Assembly: GCA_010015655.1 (NCBI GenBank)
Contig: ML976670.1
Span: 667,546 to 727,317 of the forward strand
Reading direction: 5' to 3'
Source: Bimuria novae-zelandiae CBS 107.79
Lineage: Eukaryota; Ascomycota; Dothideomycetes; Pleosporales; Didymosphaeriaceae
DNA length: 59,772 nt
The notes under the pieces are model-generated. The model worked only from the letters and a program-made list of their open reading frames with translations. It was not told the DNA's origin and searched no databases. Within the stretch, counting starts at the first letter, position 1. Every line of letters begins with the position of its first letter. Below, piece after piece: positions 10,247-22,500 of the stretch. Position numbers and translations under genes: made by a program.

Positions 10247-11998
10247 ATGTCAACGCAGCCGTCGCTCAAAGCTGCCGAGGACTTCTTGTCCTTTGTCAAT
10301 AATTCGCCGACTCGTATGGTCCACGTGCGAAAGCAAGAGGGCGTTTTATTAACCGTTTGTAGCTTTCCACGCCGTCAAAGAGTCAAAGGACCGGCTAGAG
10401 AAGGCGGGCTTCAAGCAGATCAAGGTGAGTTGTGCCGTCTCATCTGAGCCAGGATATGACGACATCCTCCATTGGAGCTTCTCGAGATCTTCCAGGAAGG
10501 ATATGTCTGAGCATTTTGATGGAAGTACACGGGCACTGAACTGTTACACCGTAGGAGCGCGACTCGTGGGCGTCCACCCTGCAACCCGGCGGCAAGTACT
10601 ACCTCACACGAAATGGCTCCTCGATTGTTGCATTCGCCATCGGCAAGAACTGGAAGGCCGGCAACCCCATTGGCATGATCGGTGCGCATACCGACTCCTG
10701 CTGCCTCCGTCTCAAACCTATTTCCAAACGCAAGAGCGATGGTTTCCTTCAGGTGGCATGCGAGACATACGGCGGAGGGCTTTGGCACACATGGTTCGAC
10801 CGGGACTTGTCCATTGCTGGAAGGCTCATGGTCAGGACGAAGCAGGGCAACATGGAGGCACGTTTGGTCAAGCTTGAGAGGCCCCTCTTGCGCATCCCGA
10901 CCTTGGCCATTCATCTCGATCGCCAGGAAAACTTCCAATTCAACAAGGAGTTACAGCTGTTCCCCATTGCTGGCCTGGTCGCCGCGGAACTAAACAGGCA
11001 AGGCAAGACAGCCGAATCTGCCAAAGAGGAAGAGAAGGCCAAAGGCCCATTCGACCCGCTGGCAGCTCCCTCGCAGAGGCATCACTCATACCTCGTTGAG
11101 ATGGTCGCCGAAGAGGCCGGCGTGGAGCCCAACGATATTCTAGACTTTGAGTTGGTTCTATATGACACCCAAAAGGCCGTCGTGGGTGGCCTAAACAACG
11201 AACTCATATTCTCCGCGCGGCTCGACAACCTCATGATGACCTACTGCAGCGTAGAAGGGCTGATCCAGAGTCTGGCATCACCGTCTGCTTTGGAAAAGGA
11301 TTCCACCATCCGTTTGATTGCCTGTTTTGATCACGAAGAGATTGGAAGCCGAACTGCACAAGGTGCGGACTCGAACCGTAAGTTCTCCTCAAGGTTGATT
11401 CAAGGAACATCCAGCTAACCATACATCAGTTCTCCCAGCTGTCGTTCGTCGCCTTTCGGTTCTGCCTCCATCCGAGGGCTTCAACTCCGATAAGTCATAT
11501 GACAAGGTAGATTCCGACAATGCAACTGTCTTCGAGCAAACATTGTCAACATCTTTCCTGATTTCCGCGGATATGGCTCATTCCGTCCATCCAAACTATC
11601 CTGCCAAGTATGAAGCAGAACACCGCCCGGAGATGAACAAGGGCACCGTGATCAAGATTAATGCCAACGCTCGCTATGCTACGAACTCCCCTGGGATAGT
11701 ACTGGTGCAAGAGGCGGCCCGTTTAGCTAAGAGAGCTTCCCCCAGTCCCTCCTCGGTCAAGGAAGGGGTGCCTCTTCAGTTATTTGTTGTCAGAAACGAT
11801 TCGTCCTGCGGCAGTACCATCGGACCTATGCTTTCAGCGGCAATGGGAGCTCGCACGCTTGACTTGGGCAACCCTCAATTGAGCATGCACAGCATCAGGG
11901 AGACGGGTGGCGCGCACGACGTTGAGTATGCGATCAACTTGTTCGAAAGCTTCTTTGAGAATTTTGAGGCGCTAGAGAGGAAGATCGTTGTCGATTGA
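10247..11998 (+). CDS. Aspartyl aminopeptidase, M18 metallopeptidase (Ape4/DNPEP type)
   Basis: This family removes N-terminal Asp/Glu from peptides, is cytosolic and, in yeast, is delivered to the vacuole. Four exons (10247-10313, 10363-10424, 10555-11377, 11430-11998) splice in frame to 506 codons; the introns are 49, 130 and 52 nt. The N-terminus reads AAEDFLSFVNNSPTPFHAV, where the first splice builds the Pro codon of SPTPFH, as in the family. Metal-binding and catalytic motifs are present: GMIGAHTDSCCLRLKP (zinc His and Asp), LDNLMMTYC (zinc Asp), CFDHEEIGS (catalytic and zinc Glu), SADMAHSVHPNYP, and MHSIRETGGAHDVEY near the C-terminus. An upstream in-frame ATG at 10145 would add 34 residues rich in Ala, Arg and Ser (MLAAPPLRAALLHFK..) that look like a mitochondrial presequence. 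The downstream start is preferred by comparison with the family's usual length. Its divergent neighbour is cdh1. Confidence 0.95.
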
Positions 11999-12251
11999 CT
12001 AGAGAGTCCGAAGCTGTAGATATATAAAGGGAAATGGAAGGTATATATGTAGATACCCTCGTAACGAATTCAACGCATAATGTAAAATGTCCGATGCCCT
12101 CGGAATTCTTACCGAAGGGTTCGGAATATGATGTGCCCCACGCTAAGCCCCACCAATGTGTTGTTGCGCCATCAGCATTTCCTACCTCTGAACGCTGTTC
12201 GTCTTATCCACCTTCAGTTCTGCTACTCTGTAGTGCTGTATCTGGAAGACA

Positions 12252-13409
12252 ATGTCACAACCAAAATTCTTGTCCGGCGACAAGGCGGGCATTGATGCGT
12301 TTCTCGACGGCTTCGATGTCAGTAACAACCCCGCCAACTTGAGACGCGATACTAAAGCTCCGTAAAGGTCTTCCTATTCGATTGCGATGGTGCGTGAAAA
12401 GCACTATCCTTCCCTCCATGCACAGGGCTCGTCTCTGGATTGAAGCGCGAACGAAATTGTGCAGCACTGATTATGAAGAAGCATAGGCGTGCTCTGGTCC
12501 GGCGATCATATGTTTGACAAGGTTCCCGAGACACTTGAGATGCTAAGGAGTAAAGGTACCATGTTCCTTTTTCCGGTTTGGGGTAACACTGACATGGGCC
12601 AAAGGCAAGCGGTTGGTCTTCGTGACGAACAACAGCACGAAATCGCGCGCAGACTACAAGAAGAAGTTCGACAAGCTGGGCATACCCGCTGAAGTGGTAG
12701 GTCGAGCGCAACCTCATGCATGGTACTAAGCTGACGCAGCATCTAGGACGAGGTCTTCGGTTCATCTTACAGCGCCGCCGTATACATTGCTCGCATCCTC
12801 AAGCTCCCAGCACCGAAAAACAAGGTGTTCGTCATGGGCGAGAGCGGCATCGAGCAGGAGCTCGAGGCGGAAGGCGTACCATACATCGGAGGCACCGACC
12901 CATCACTACGTCGCGATATCGAGCCGGAGGACTTCACAAACATTGCGAACGGCTCGATGCTGGATCCGGATGTAGGCATCGTGCTCACCGGCCTCGACTT
13001 CCACATGAACTATTTGAAGACGGCAATAGGATTCCAGTACCTACAGCGCGGCGCAAAGTACCTCGCGACGAACATTGATAGCACACTGCCCACGGCGCAC
13101 AGCTTCTTCCCCGGAGCTGGAGCCAGCAGTGCCGGCTTGGAGAAGGCTATTGGGAAGACACCTGTTTCGTTTGGCAAGCCGAGTCAGGCGATGATGGACG
13201 CTATTGAGGGCAAGTTCAAGCTGAACAGAAGCAGGACGTGCATGATCGGAGATCGGCTGAACACGGACATCCAGTTTGGCATTGATGGCGGACTGGGTGG
13301 CACGTTGGCGGTGTTGACGGGTGTTAGTAAGAAGGAAGAATTCCTTGCAGAGGAGGCGAAGACAGTGCCGTCAGCGTATGTGAATGCTATAGGTGATTTG
13401 CTTGGTTGA
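12252..13409 (+). CDS. Pho13-type HAD phosphatase (4-nitrophenylphosphatase / phosphoglycolate phosphatase)
   Basis: Five exons (12252-12317, 12368-12389, 12487-12555, 12605-12696, 12747-13409) give 303 codons in frame, the usual family length (yeast Pho13 is about 312). Exon 2 is only 22 nt and carries motif I, split by an intron: VFLFDCDG then VLW, with the two catalytic Asp of DxDG. Motif II is LVFVTNNS, the cap region includes GLDFHMNYLKTAIGFQYL, the motif III Lys is in VSFGKPSQAMMD, and motif IV is MIGDRLNTDIQFG (acidic Mg ligands). These enzymes dephosphorylate 2-phosphoglycolate and other toxic side products of glycolysis in the cytosol. The first donor is GTCAGT, a weak but valid GT site. 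The gene lies about 250 bp after the aminopeptidase and about 230 bp before the primase gene, all on the same strand. The exact substrate cannot be told from sequence. Confidence 0.95.
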
Positions 13410-13642
13410 AGGAGGTTGCAACTACAGTAAGGGGTTCCGTACGGCGACATAGAGACAGTTAGACATGCATAAGTTCCCGATTACCATCTTGCATGACGCG
13501 CGCTACAGGGCGAAGTCGCGAAAACGCGTAGCTTCCATAAGTAGTTAGCGTACACAATACGCGACGCGCCTTTTCGCGTCCCACTTTCGAACACTAACAC
13601 TTGTGAACGCGCATTCAACGACTCACTCAAACCACAGTTACA

Positions 13643-15258
13643 ATGATCCGCCACGACTACTCCCGCATCGATACTAAACGCCGTGCGAATATCGATCCCA
13701 GAAAGAAACAGTTCGTGAAAGCGGAGTTTGCCCAACAGCATTATGACCATCGCCTCAACTTCTACACATTGCCCCCGACGGCAGACATCACGCTGGAGGA
13801 GTTCGAGACGTGGGCAATCAATCGATTGAAAGGTGCGCGAATACACGCGTCTTAAGACACGGATTTGTGCTAATGTATTGCCCCAGTGCTCTCTGAGCTG
13901 GAAGCTTGCAGCTTTCGCAACAAAAGCCCTGAAGAAACAGCCGAGTATATGATGAGCATACTAAACAAATACCTTCCGCTCCGTTCGAATTCATCCCGTG
14001 GCATGAACCTACAAGAGGAGAGGAGGAGAGATCATTATTCACACTTCATTTTGCGCCTTGCGTTCTCGTCAACAGAAGAGCTCCGACGGCGGTTCTCACA
14101 TCTGGAGACGATTTTGTTCCGGTTGAGGTTTCGGGAAGATGATCCGAGAGAGAGACAAGAGTTTGTGAGAAGCTTGGATCTGGAGTGGGAAGAAGTGAGC
14201 GAGGAGGAGAAGCGGGAGCTGCGAGACCAGATGATGGCTGCAATTGGCTCGAAGAAGGGGGAAGAGCAAGACTGGTTCAAGGTGGACTGGGAGAGGGTTC
14301 CAGAGCTAGTGAGCCAGAGGAAGGTGCTTCTGAAGCGGGGAATGGCCTATGTGCCTGCGCGTGAACAAACGAGTCTTGTTGTGGCGGAGTTCACCAAGCG
14401 GTTAGACGAGGCTCTCGAGGTGCGTACATCCACACAATTGATCAAGGAAAGTACTAATAGAACCGACAGCTGACCGCCCGAGTCCTTCCCCGCCTTGACG
14501 AAGACGACCGCCTCGCCCCCATCCTCGCACATCTCTCACAATCTTTCACCGCCCCCGAAGCCGCCTACTCCTCCTCCGATGCGAACATCGACGGCCTCTC
14601 CACCATCAACGCTGTCTCCATCGACAAACTCTCGCAGAACTTCCCGCTCTGCATGCAGAACCTGCACATGACGCTGCGCGCGAACTCCCACCTGAAGCAC
14701 TACGGCCGTCTCCAATACACACTGTTCCTAAAAGGCATCGGGCTCAGTCTGGAAGAATGCATCGTGTTCTGGCGGCGCTCGTTCAAACTCATTACCGACG
14801 ACAAATTCCACAAAGAGTATAAGTACAACATCCGCCACGTCTACGGCGACGTGGGCGGCGACGCAAACCGTCGTGGTCGAGGCTACACGCCGTACTCGTG
14901 CCAAAAGATCCTCACCGAGCCGCTGCCGGGTCCGGGGCAAGCACATGGTTGTCCCTACCGTACCTTCACCGTGGAGAATCTCACAGGCCTGCTCCAGCGC
15001 GTGGGCATCCAGGACAGAGAGGTGCTGAATGGCGTCAAAGACGATGTGAAGAAGCAGCGATATCATGTAGCGTGCAACAGAGTATTTGAGTTTGCGCACA
15101 AGAAGGAGATTAAGAAGGTCAAGGATGAGGGGACGTGGAGCGCGACGGATTTGGATACGATTGTGCATCCGAATACGTACTTTAAGCGGAGTTGGCTGTT
15201 GAAGCATTTGGGCGAGGGGAATGCGGGGGTGGTGAATGGGGATAAGATGGAGGAGTAG
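13643..15258 (+). CDS. PRI2: DNA primase large subunit (p58 / Pri2), Fe-S protein
   Basis: This is the regulatory subunit of eukaryotic primase in the DNA polymerase alpha-primase complex; it helps start RNA primers in the nucleus. Three exons (13643-13832, 13887-14419, 14470-15258) join in frame to 503 codons; the introns are 54 and 50 nt. The N-terminus has HRLNFYTLPPTADITLEEFE, the classical FY..PP....LEEFE signature. The middle helical domain includes SHFILRLAFSSTEELRRRF. The C-terminal domain holds four Cys for the 4Fe-4S cluster: QNFPLCMQNLH (about residue 300), TPYSCQKILT, HGCPYRTF and HVACNRVFE, plus HLKHYGRLQYTLFLKGIGL and FHKEYKYNIRHVYG for RNA/DNA binding. Length matches the family. 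Acidic residues near the C-terminus (GDKMEE) end the protein. The 3' flank is normal for about 180 bp and then turns AT-rich. Confidence 0.96.
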
Positions 15259-16112
15259 TGTTGTAATGAGAATGTGGGTATGAGAATAGTGTTTGGCGTT
15301 TGCATTGTGGGTTTGGTGGGATGAACATATGGATGGGGAAGGTTAACGTCTATCCAAGCGTGCCGGGACGCACGGTGTAACGGGACACCTTTCCTTCCGG
15401 TCGCTCGGATTATTCTAAGCGCGCTTGAATATAGACATGCGCAATGCACATCCGTTCTATAACTCTTATTCTTCCCGCATATTAGCCTCTGACACTAGAA
15501 AGCGCGTTATTAACTAATTTATTACTTATTTTATTAGTGCTATCTATTAACTCTCCTTTAATACCCCCTTATTTGTTTATAATAGTATATATTTATAGAG
15601 AGCTTAGTAGGCTAGAAAGGAAGCTAAGATAGTAAAGATTAATACTATAGACTTAAAGGGATAACTTAAGGTAAGGAGTGTGCATCCTGGCAGTTTCTCC
15701 GCGTGAACGGCAAGATTATCGAAACAGGTCTGACCGGATATGGGCTGCTAGCAGCTCTTGGCATTGCAGTAGCTTGTGGTAGCGTGCTGAGATATCAGCA
15801 CGCCGCGCACCACGCACTATGGCTAAGATCTACAGCTCTAAGTTAAGGGTCTCGCCCTGAGGCATTATTTATTCCTGATTTATAGGCAGCTTATTATTTA
15901 GACCTGCATCCGCCGCGTGTTACAGGTAGTTATCCTTAATACTTACTTCTAGCATAGGTCCATTGTCTCTCTGCGTAGGTTTGCTGTAGTAAGTGGATTA
16001 AAGCCCTTCGCAAAGTATAGTAGAATCCACCGCTGCATTATTACATACCGTTAAAAGTCACACTATTTATGGCATCAGTCGTCTGAGATCTACATTATAC
16101 ACAAAGGTGATG
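15259..16112. other. intergenic, AT-rich from about 15440; short hairpin and a decayed coding-like stretch
   Basis: After the primase 3' end the composition drops to RIP-like AT-rich sequence. A stretch at about 15690-15830 keeps an open frame of roughly 50 codons with a hydrophobic core (GYGLLAALGIAVACGS) that I cannot assign. Within it, GCGTGCTGA at 15782-15790 pairs perfectly with TCAGCACGC at 15795-15803 around a 4-nt loop. No gene is supported. Confidence 0.45.
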
Positions 16113-18365
16113 TCACAAGATATCGTCACTATAATCCGCTCGCCAGGCATTCAGCGTGTCCAGCGACGACTGTGTGTCAGGATGTTGCTCGCCAAGGACC
16201 TGCTGGCAAAGGCGGAAGCATCTTTCCATCAGTGCAAGAGCCTCTTTGTGACGAGCTTGGGACTGCAGCGTAAAGGCAAGATTGTTCATGCTGGTCAGCG
16301 TGGAAGGATGCTCGTCGCCAAGCACTCTCTTCATCGTCTGCATCTCTTGCACCTCCAGCTCTTCCGCTTCCTCATACCGTCCGTCACTATACAGAGTCAT
16401 GGCACATTTCCAAGAAAGATTCATTCTCTCTTCGTCATCATCCTTCAGACTATGCGACAGAGCATACTGGGCATGCGGAAGCAGCCGTCTCCACTTGCTT
16501 CTGTTATTGTGATTATCGTTTAGGAACACCCGAAGTAACTGTGTTATAGTGCGTTAAGTCCACTATTAGAACCGTCCCTGCACGTGCAGCCGTTTGCGAA
16601 GAGCTTAATAGACTAGTTAATAAATATCAAGTGCAGACTTAGCAGGTCGCCTGGTGACGAGCGCGTACCTGTTAAGTACCTTAATGGCATCTTCCCTTGC
16701 CTGCGGCGAGGCTGCTTCTAGAAGATCGAGCGAGATGTCTTTCCGGTCTATGCATGCAGCAAGAAAAAGATAGTCTGCAGCGAGCGCGTTTTCACGACCG
16801 ATCTGCTCTATGGAGAGAAACAATGTGGCAGCCACAGGTTCTTTTATGCCAGAGCTCCGTAGTTTGTCTTCAGACGAGTCGCTGCTATGCTCAGTAGCTG
16901 CTTCTTTGTGCTCGTCTAGTTGGGCTCGGTACTTATGCACCGTCATGCCGCTAGCATTTATGCAGGCTGCTGCTTGCACAATCGCTAGAGGCAGATATGA
17001 TAGCTCTCTTAGCAAGAGCTCAGCTTCCTGCTGCTCAATGTTCGAGAGCGTCCTCACCAAGCGGCTTTGCAGCATCCTCTGCGCCGTGTCTAGTGTTAGC
17101 TCTCGCAGCTCTATAACATTCCGTGAAGCAAGCGCCCGAGCTGTGTCGCTGTTAGTTGTTGTGAAGATGACAGAACATAGCTTAGATTGCGGCAGACAGT
17201 CGGCAAAGTCTGCAGCTTCTGTCGTGGACGAGCCGCCAGACCGTACAGCGATGTCCTCTGCGTTGTCGAAGATCAGCAGACAATGCCGCGCACTCATCTC
17301 TACCACACAGTGTCGCGTGATCCGCTTCATGTCTGCCTGCTCATCGTCCCATCCAGGTATACTGAGCTTTTGCGCAATACTAGCATACGACTGATAGAAA
17401 CTGTCTTTGTCGCTCGCATCAATCCAGAAGATTGAGCAGTGCTTGTTGATCTGCCTTGTTCTGTGTGCAATCTCAAGCGCGAGCTCCGACTTGCCTGTTC
17501 CGCCAGGCCCGACTATTGCTAGTGTGTTAGTGGTCTGCTCGTTGCTGAAGAGCTTCGCCTCTATTTTGGCGAGCTGTGACTCTCGACCTACGAACCGATC
17601 GTTCTGCGAAAACGGGATGATCGACGGTGCACCACCAGCTACCTCTATTTCAGCCTGCAGTCTTCTTCGGGCACTCTCATGTCCTTCGCCATACGCGGTG
17701 CGCATAAAGACGCCAAGGACTCCAAGTAGGCAGTATACAATGTCTTCCTCTTCGGTTGTTCTGCGAGTTTCGGCCCATCGCTCTCGCTCGAATGTGGTAA
17801 AATGGTCCAGAGGATAGTTGCGCAGTGCTTCAAGTGGGATACTAGTGATGTCGTGTATAAGCTTGTCGAGCGATGCCTTGTCGCCTATACGCTGGCTTTC
17901 GCATGAAAAGAACTTGACTGACACGGGCGCGATTAGCTCTTGGAGTGTCTACCCTCAAGTGAACTATGCGCTTGCACGGAACGACGCCTCCCAGCCGCTG
18001 CGCTGGGATGCCTCTGTCGCAGTGGACAGTGAGACATCTGACAGAAAGACGTAGCATCGTGTCGCATTCTTGTACCACTGGAACATCGAGTTGATCGCTT
18101 TTGAGCGCTCACGAAGGTCCCATCTGTCGATGCAGCATGTGTCGATCCAGAAGAACTGCAGATTGTCCTGGACCGCCTGCTTGGCGCAGAACTCAAGCTT
18201 TCGATAGCCTTCTTGCCTGTCCTTGTAGGCTCCGCTCGCTATGTCTTCGAGGAGGATTTCGGAGTCGCTCCATCTGTGCGATAGAATGGCGTAGGGCGGG
18301 GTCGTTTTGTCGCGGAAGTCTGTCAAGACGAGCCTTCCCAGCGCGTCAAAGTGGAGAAGCCGCAT
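16113..18365 (-). pseudogene. HET-NB-ARC-TPR (NLR-like) gene inactivated by two clusters of RIP-type stops
   Basis: One reverse-strand frame runs from Met at 18365 to TAA at 16113. The HET domain is first: PPYAILSHRW, FWIDTCCID, and ERSKAINSMFQWYKNATRCYVFLSDV. Then come TLQELIAP, FFSCESQRIGDK and EEEDIVYCLLG, typical of the end of HET domains. NB-ARC follows: NDRFVGRE, P-loop AIVGPGGTGKSELALEIAH, Walker B CLLIFDNAED, and SVIFTTTNSDTA. The C-terminus has an intact TPR-like stretch (GRYEEAEELEVQEMQTMKRVLGDEHPSTLTSMNNLA). Eight in-frame stops split it: three at 17949-17966 where W, R and W of a WFTRGW motif became TAG, TGA, TAG, and five at about 16547-16619 in an RLVHQALRKRL-type linker. All fit G:C to A:T changes. 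HET-NLRs mediate allorecognition cell death. The rest of the coding sequence is almost undamaged, so inactivation looks recent. Confidence 0.9.
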
Positions 18366-18771
18366 GGCGTTTGCAGTTCGGGCTCGGTCGATGAGAGGCG
18401 TAGCGTGAACAACTTTTGTGGTGTTAAGAGTGGAACAACATAGTCGCGACGGATCGAAGCAGGCAGAGGAAGCTTGTGCTGGTTTGTTATGAAGGCAGCC
18501 TTTCGAGACAGTGCATGCGGCCAGGCTGAGCGGACGCTGGCCACATCGAGCGCCTTGCGCCGTCCCGCCTCACGACCTGCACTGGGATTGTGTTCACCCC
18601 AAGAACTCACATTTGATCAGTGCACACGTAAGTAGGGTACTAACAAGCAGTGCGGAACAACATAGATTACCATCGTAATATCTTATAACACTCAAGTCAA
18701 GGATGTAGGTCGCATAGATGTAAAGCAAGGGACTATATTACTTACACTATTACATATTATTTTGCAGCCGT
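18366..18771. other. 5' flank of the HET-NLR pseudogene up to the Tc1/mariner TIR
   Basis: Normal composition to about 18600, then AT-rich. No gene is recognised; open frames here are chance. The last four bases (CCGT, 18768-18771) recur after the right TIR at 34805. Confidence 0.5.
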
Positions 18772-18812
18772 CACCAGGTGGCGAGCTAATTCGTGATCGG
18801 TTTATGTAAGCA
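18772..18812 (+). repeat. left TIR of the Tc1/mariner-like element
   Basis: About 41 bp starting CACCAGGTGGCGAGC and ending near GTAAGCA. Inverted match to 34764-34804 with three or four differences. Confidence 0.85.
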
Positions 18813-18996
18813 CAACCGCCAAATTTTGTTCTCCCATAGTAATTATTATACAAAGTTACAATTCTAAGGTTCTTAACGCATATTAACTTAATTTTAAGGC
18901 TAAACTTAATTTTAAAGCTTAAATCTAACGCGTAGAGCTTAGATTTGGTGTTAAGATCTTAGGATCTCTACAGTATGTAGGATATGTATAGTATAT

Positions 18997-19361
18997 TCAC
19001 CAGCGTTGTGAGCGTATCTTCTCGCCGCCAGTTTCTATAAGCCTTTGGCAGCGATCTGGCATCTCCTTAATAAGCTCCCTGATCTCATTGATAGAGATCT
19101 CATCCCATATTTGCCGTAGTATATCCTTGAGGTGTTTTGTAGTCCCATCCCAAGGCGTCTCACCTTCACATGGCTTGTGGAGACGCCTTTTGGCCTTTTC
19201 TTTAAGGATGAGCCAGCATCCTTTTGTAGGATTAAGATCTAGTGACCTCCCTGGGTGTATAAGGAGCCGCACTCCTTAAGATATCTTAAATATACGCGTA
19301 ACGTTATATTTTAATCTTATACTATATAATAGGTTATTATATTTTTATAGAATAAGATATT
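18997..19361 (-). pseudogene. Tc1/mariner transposase C-terminal part
   Basis: An open frame from 19272 to the TAG at 18997 gives the third catalytic region (LDLNPTKGCW.ILKEK) and the family tail (MPDRCQRLIETGGEKI). Upstream sequence to 19361 is stop-rich; the gene then continues at 24839 beyond the Copia insertion. Confidence 0.82.
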
Positions 19362-19533
19362 TGTCGGATGTGGTCGGACCAAGCACAAGAGATGAATGAG
19401 GCAGAAGGTTGTTGTATTGTGAGAGCTACAGAGAGCGATTATATACACAACCATGATGAGTAAGCAGGTGACGAAGAGTCACGTGAGAGATGCAGTTCAC
19501 ATATACCGTGTGAACTGAGGTGCCATGCTGACA
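19362..19533 (-). repeat. LTR (left copy) of Copia element 19362-24838
   Basis: 172 bp with TG...CA ends, preceded by target duplication ATATT. Confidence 0.93.
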
Positions 19534-22500
19534 CACCCCCTGAGGTATCCATGTTGGATGGAGACCTCACAAACAACAAAAATAGGAAGAGAGTGAAACC
19601 TGTGCGCGCACCACGTAGCTATTCTAACTAACTAAGGGGTACAGGATAAGGCGAGTGCTTAATAATAAGGTAATAAATGTCCTTTAGGCCAAGCTAGCGT
19701 ATGAAGTTCTCGTGTTTCTATTAAGGAAGTAGCTTTGTGAAGCCATTAGCAGGCATCTTAGTAGTAGGCTTCTATTTAATAGTGATTCTTCTACAATCTA
19801 CCTCCTGGCGAAGCCACATTTGGTGGATATTAACATGGCGAAGCTTCGTTTGGATGCGATTAGCGTTACTTTCGACAAGGCGTACAATCTGCGCATTGTC
19901 ACACTAGAGAGCCTTCTTAGTATAAAGCGTGAAGCCGATGTTGCGGCAGAAGCGATCCTAGTATTGCGATTTAACGCTAGTAGCTGAGAGAGCATATAGC
20001 TCTGCTTTAGTGGTAGAACGAGTGACTGACTGAAGCATAGTGGCTTTCTAGTTAATAGGTATGCTATAAAGCATGAAGACGTATTTAGCAGACGATTGAC
20101 GAGTCTTAACATCGTCTCTAAATGATGCATTAGTAGCACTAAAGAAGGTAGGGGTTATTAAGTTAATTTTTGTGGCATAGGTCTGAGTAGGTTCACCCCC
20201 TCGAGCACTGATGGCAAGGTATCTAGTACCGTACAGGTATTGCCACACGTGCTTGATCTCGGAGAGGTGGATTAGTCCGGGGTTTATAAGAAACCTTGCA
20301 AGGACCGAGTAAGCGTGTGCGACGTCAGGTCGCGTTATAGTTTTAATGTAAGCTAGGTTGCCTACAAGGCGTTGGTAGGTCTTAGTGTTTAATAGCTTAG
20401 AGATGCCATCGTAGGGTGCAAGTCTCGAAGTTAAGGAGAGAGGCGTAGAAGGGTATCTTCTATCAGCGCGGATAAGGTTAAACTTAGTGCAGACCTTATT
20501 AATAAACGCATCCTGGACTAGGTAGAGCTAATAGCTAGCAAGAACGCGCTTAACTTGGATACTAAGGAACTATTTGACATCGCTAATTTAACGAAGGTTG
20601 TAGAGCTTAATAAGCTGTTGTTCGAGCTTCTCGAAATTTTCTTGGTAGTTAGGGTGATAGAGGATGATGATATCGTCCACGTAGAAAAAGAGAATTACCC
20701 GGCTGTTTATCTAGAGGCATGGAAAGCCATGAACAGGGTGTAGGCCAAGCTTTCGCAGTGAAGCTTGGAAGTGTAGAGCCCACAGGCGTGGAGCTTCTTT
20801 CAAGCCATACAAGGCTCGTAGAAGACGGAGAATCTGGCCATACTTGTCTTGGAAACTATCTGGAGTTCTTACATAGAGAATGCAATCTAGGAAAGCATTA
20901 AGGAAGGCGCTTGGCATATCGTATTGCATAGCCTTAAGGTTGAAGGCACACGTAAGGGCTATAAGAGCTTAGAAGAGGCGGGCGGCAAGAGTAGCTGCGT
21001 ATGTGTCGCCATACTGCCCTTGAAGGTCTCTACGGACGACGAGGCGGGCCTTGTACTTGAGCAGATATCTATCCTTATCAAACTTGTAGGTGAATACCCA
21101 TATTAAAGGTACCGCATCTATAGTGTTCTCGGCTGTAATATTTAGTAAGGCAAAAGTGCCCTTCTCCTAGTAGCTATTAAACTTAGTTACTCTAGTAGCT
21201 TTAAATTGCTTTCCATGTGCGTGATGCTTAAGCTCCTTCTAGTTACGTAGTAGAGGAGGAAGATCGTCGCGATGAATGCGAGTAAGATTACGCTTAATCC
21301 TAAGTTATAAGGCAATAGAAGTAGCCTCATAAGATTGCTACATTATAGCAGCAAAGGTGTAGTACTTAGTCAAAGGACTAGCCTCAATAAAGTGCGCTTA
21401 GCGACGTCTTCTGCCAGTAATAATATTATCCTGTAAGAAATTTGGATCTCGTCGTTGCGGAGCATTGTTATGTCGCTGATCTAGGACATATAGTTGATTC
21501 GTGTCATGTTCACGCGTTAGAATAGCTATTCTGGCCGTGTCTGCGTCTTCTTTAGGATTCTCATTAACGTTCCACCCCCCAGGTGTCGTGTGCTAAGAAG
21601 CCCTAGAAGCAGAGGACTCTTAGAATAGCTGTTGCTCTATTTGGTCGGGAGTAGTACGAGCAGTGATTATTAGAGAAGGTAGTTGTTAAATCTCCTTCTG
21701 CACAGGGGAAGAGGTGACTGTTGCTTGTTACTGTGTTATTGGCTGTGCGACTACGATAGTATTACTATCGTATTCCTCCTTAGGAATGTGTGTAGACTTA
21801 ACGATATAAGGCCTTGCTAGTTAAGTGGATAGCTTATCCTTATAAAGTTTGTTAATAAAGCGTACGTCGCGTACGCGGATAACGCGATTCGTGGCAGGTA
21901 GCTACACTTAATAGATATTTGAGGCGTCGTATCTAAGTAGGTATCCCTTAAAGGTGCGGTCTTTGAGTTTGTCTCCTCTTAGGAGGTGCTTGTTAAGCAC
22001 AAATCCACGGCTTCTAATAACGTGGAGTTGAGAGAAGTTGGGGCGGACGCTAGTGACTATCTCCTGCGGTGTACGCTAGTTGATAGATTTCGTAGGCGTG
22101 ATGTTGAGTAGCCTGGCTGCTGTGCAGACTAGCTTATTGGCTAAGGTCTTGGGTAGACTAGCATGGATTTGAAGAACCCTAGTAATAGTGATAATAATCG
22201 CTCCGGCTTGTTTAGCACCCCTAAGCTGTGCAGGAGTGTCTGGAGACCTTATCTTAACTTTGATGCTGGCCGACGTAAGGACTTCCTGAGCGGAAGAGCC
22301 CAAATTAGCTTCTGCTCGTCCATATCCAACGTCTCTATCTATGAAGATAATAGCTACTTGGTAGCCATACACCTGCTTAATCTTGTTGATGAGGCGAGTG
22401 ATCGCAGGAACGATAGTAGCCTTATGTCGATTCTTAAGAGTACAGATTTCGTGGAGCTTCGTGTACTCGCACACTGCATGCAATGCCTAGACATCTCTAT

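Noticed and set aside
12825..12975. Alternative start of the phosphatase at the Met at 12825
   Set aside because: Upstream exons restore the catalytic DxDG and VTNNS motifs in frame, so the true start is 12252.
16810..17817. Long forward-strand frames opposite the NB-ARC domain
   Set aside because: Antisense shadows; the reverse strand has P-loop, Walker B and HET motifs.
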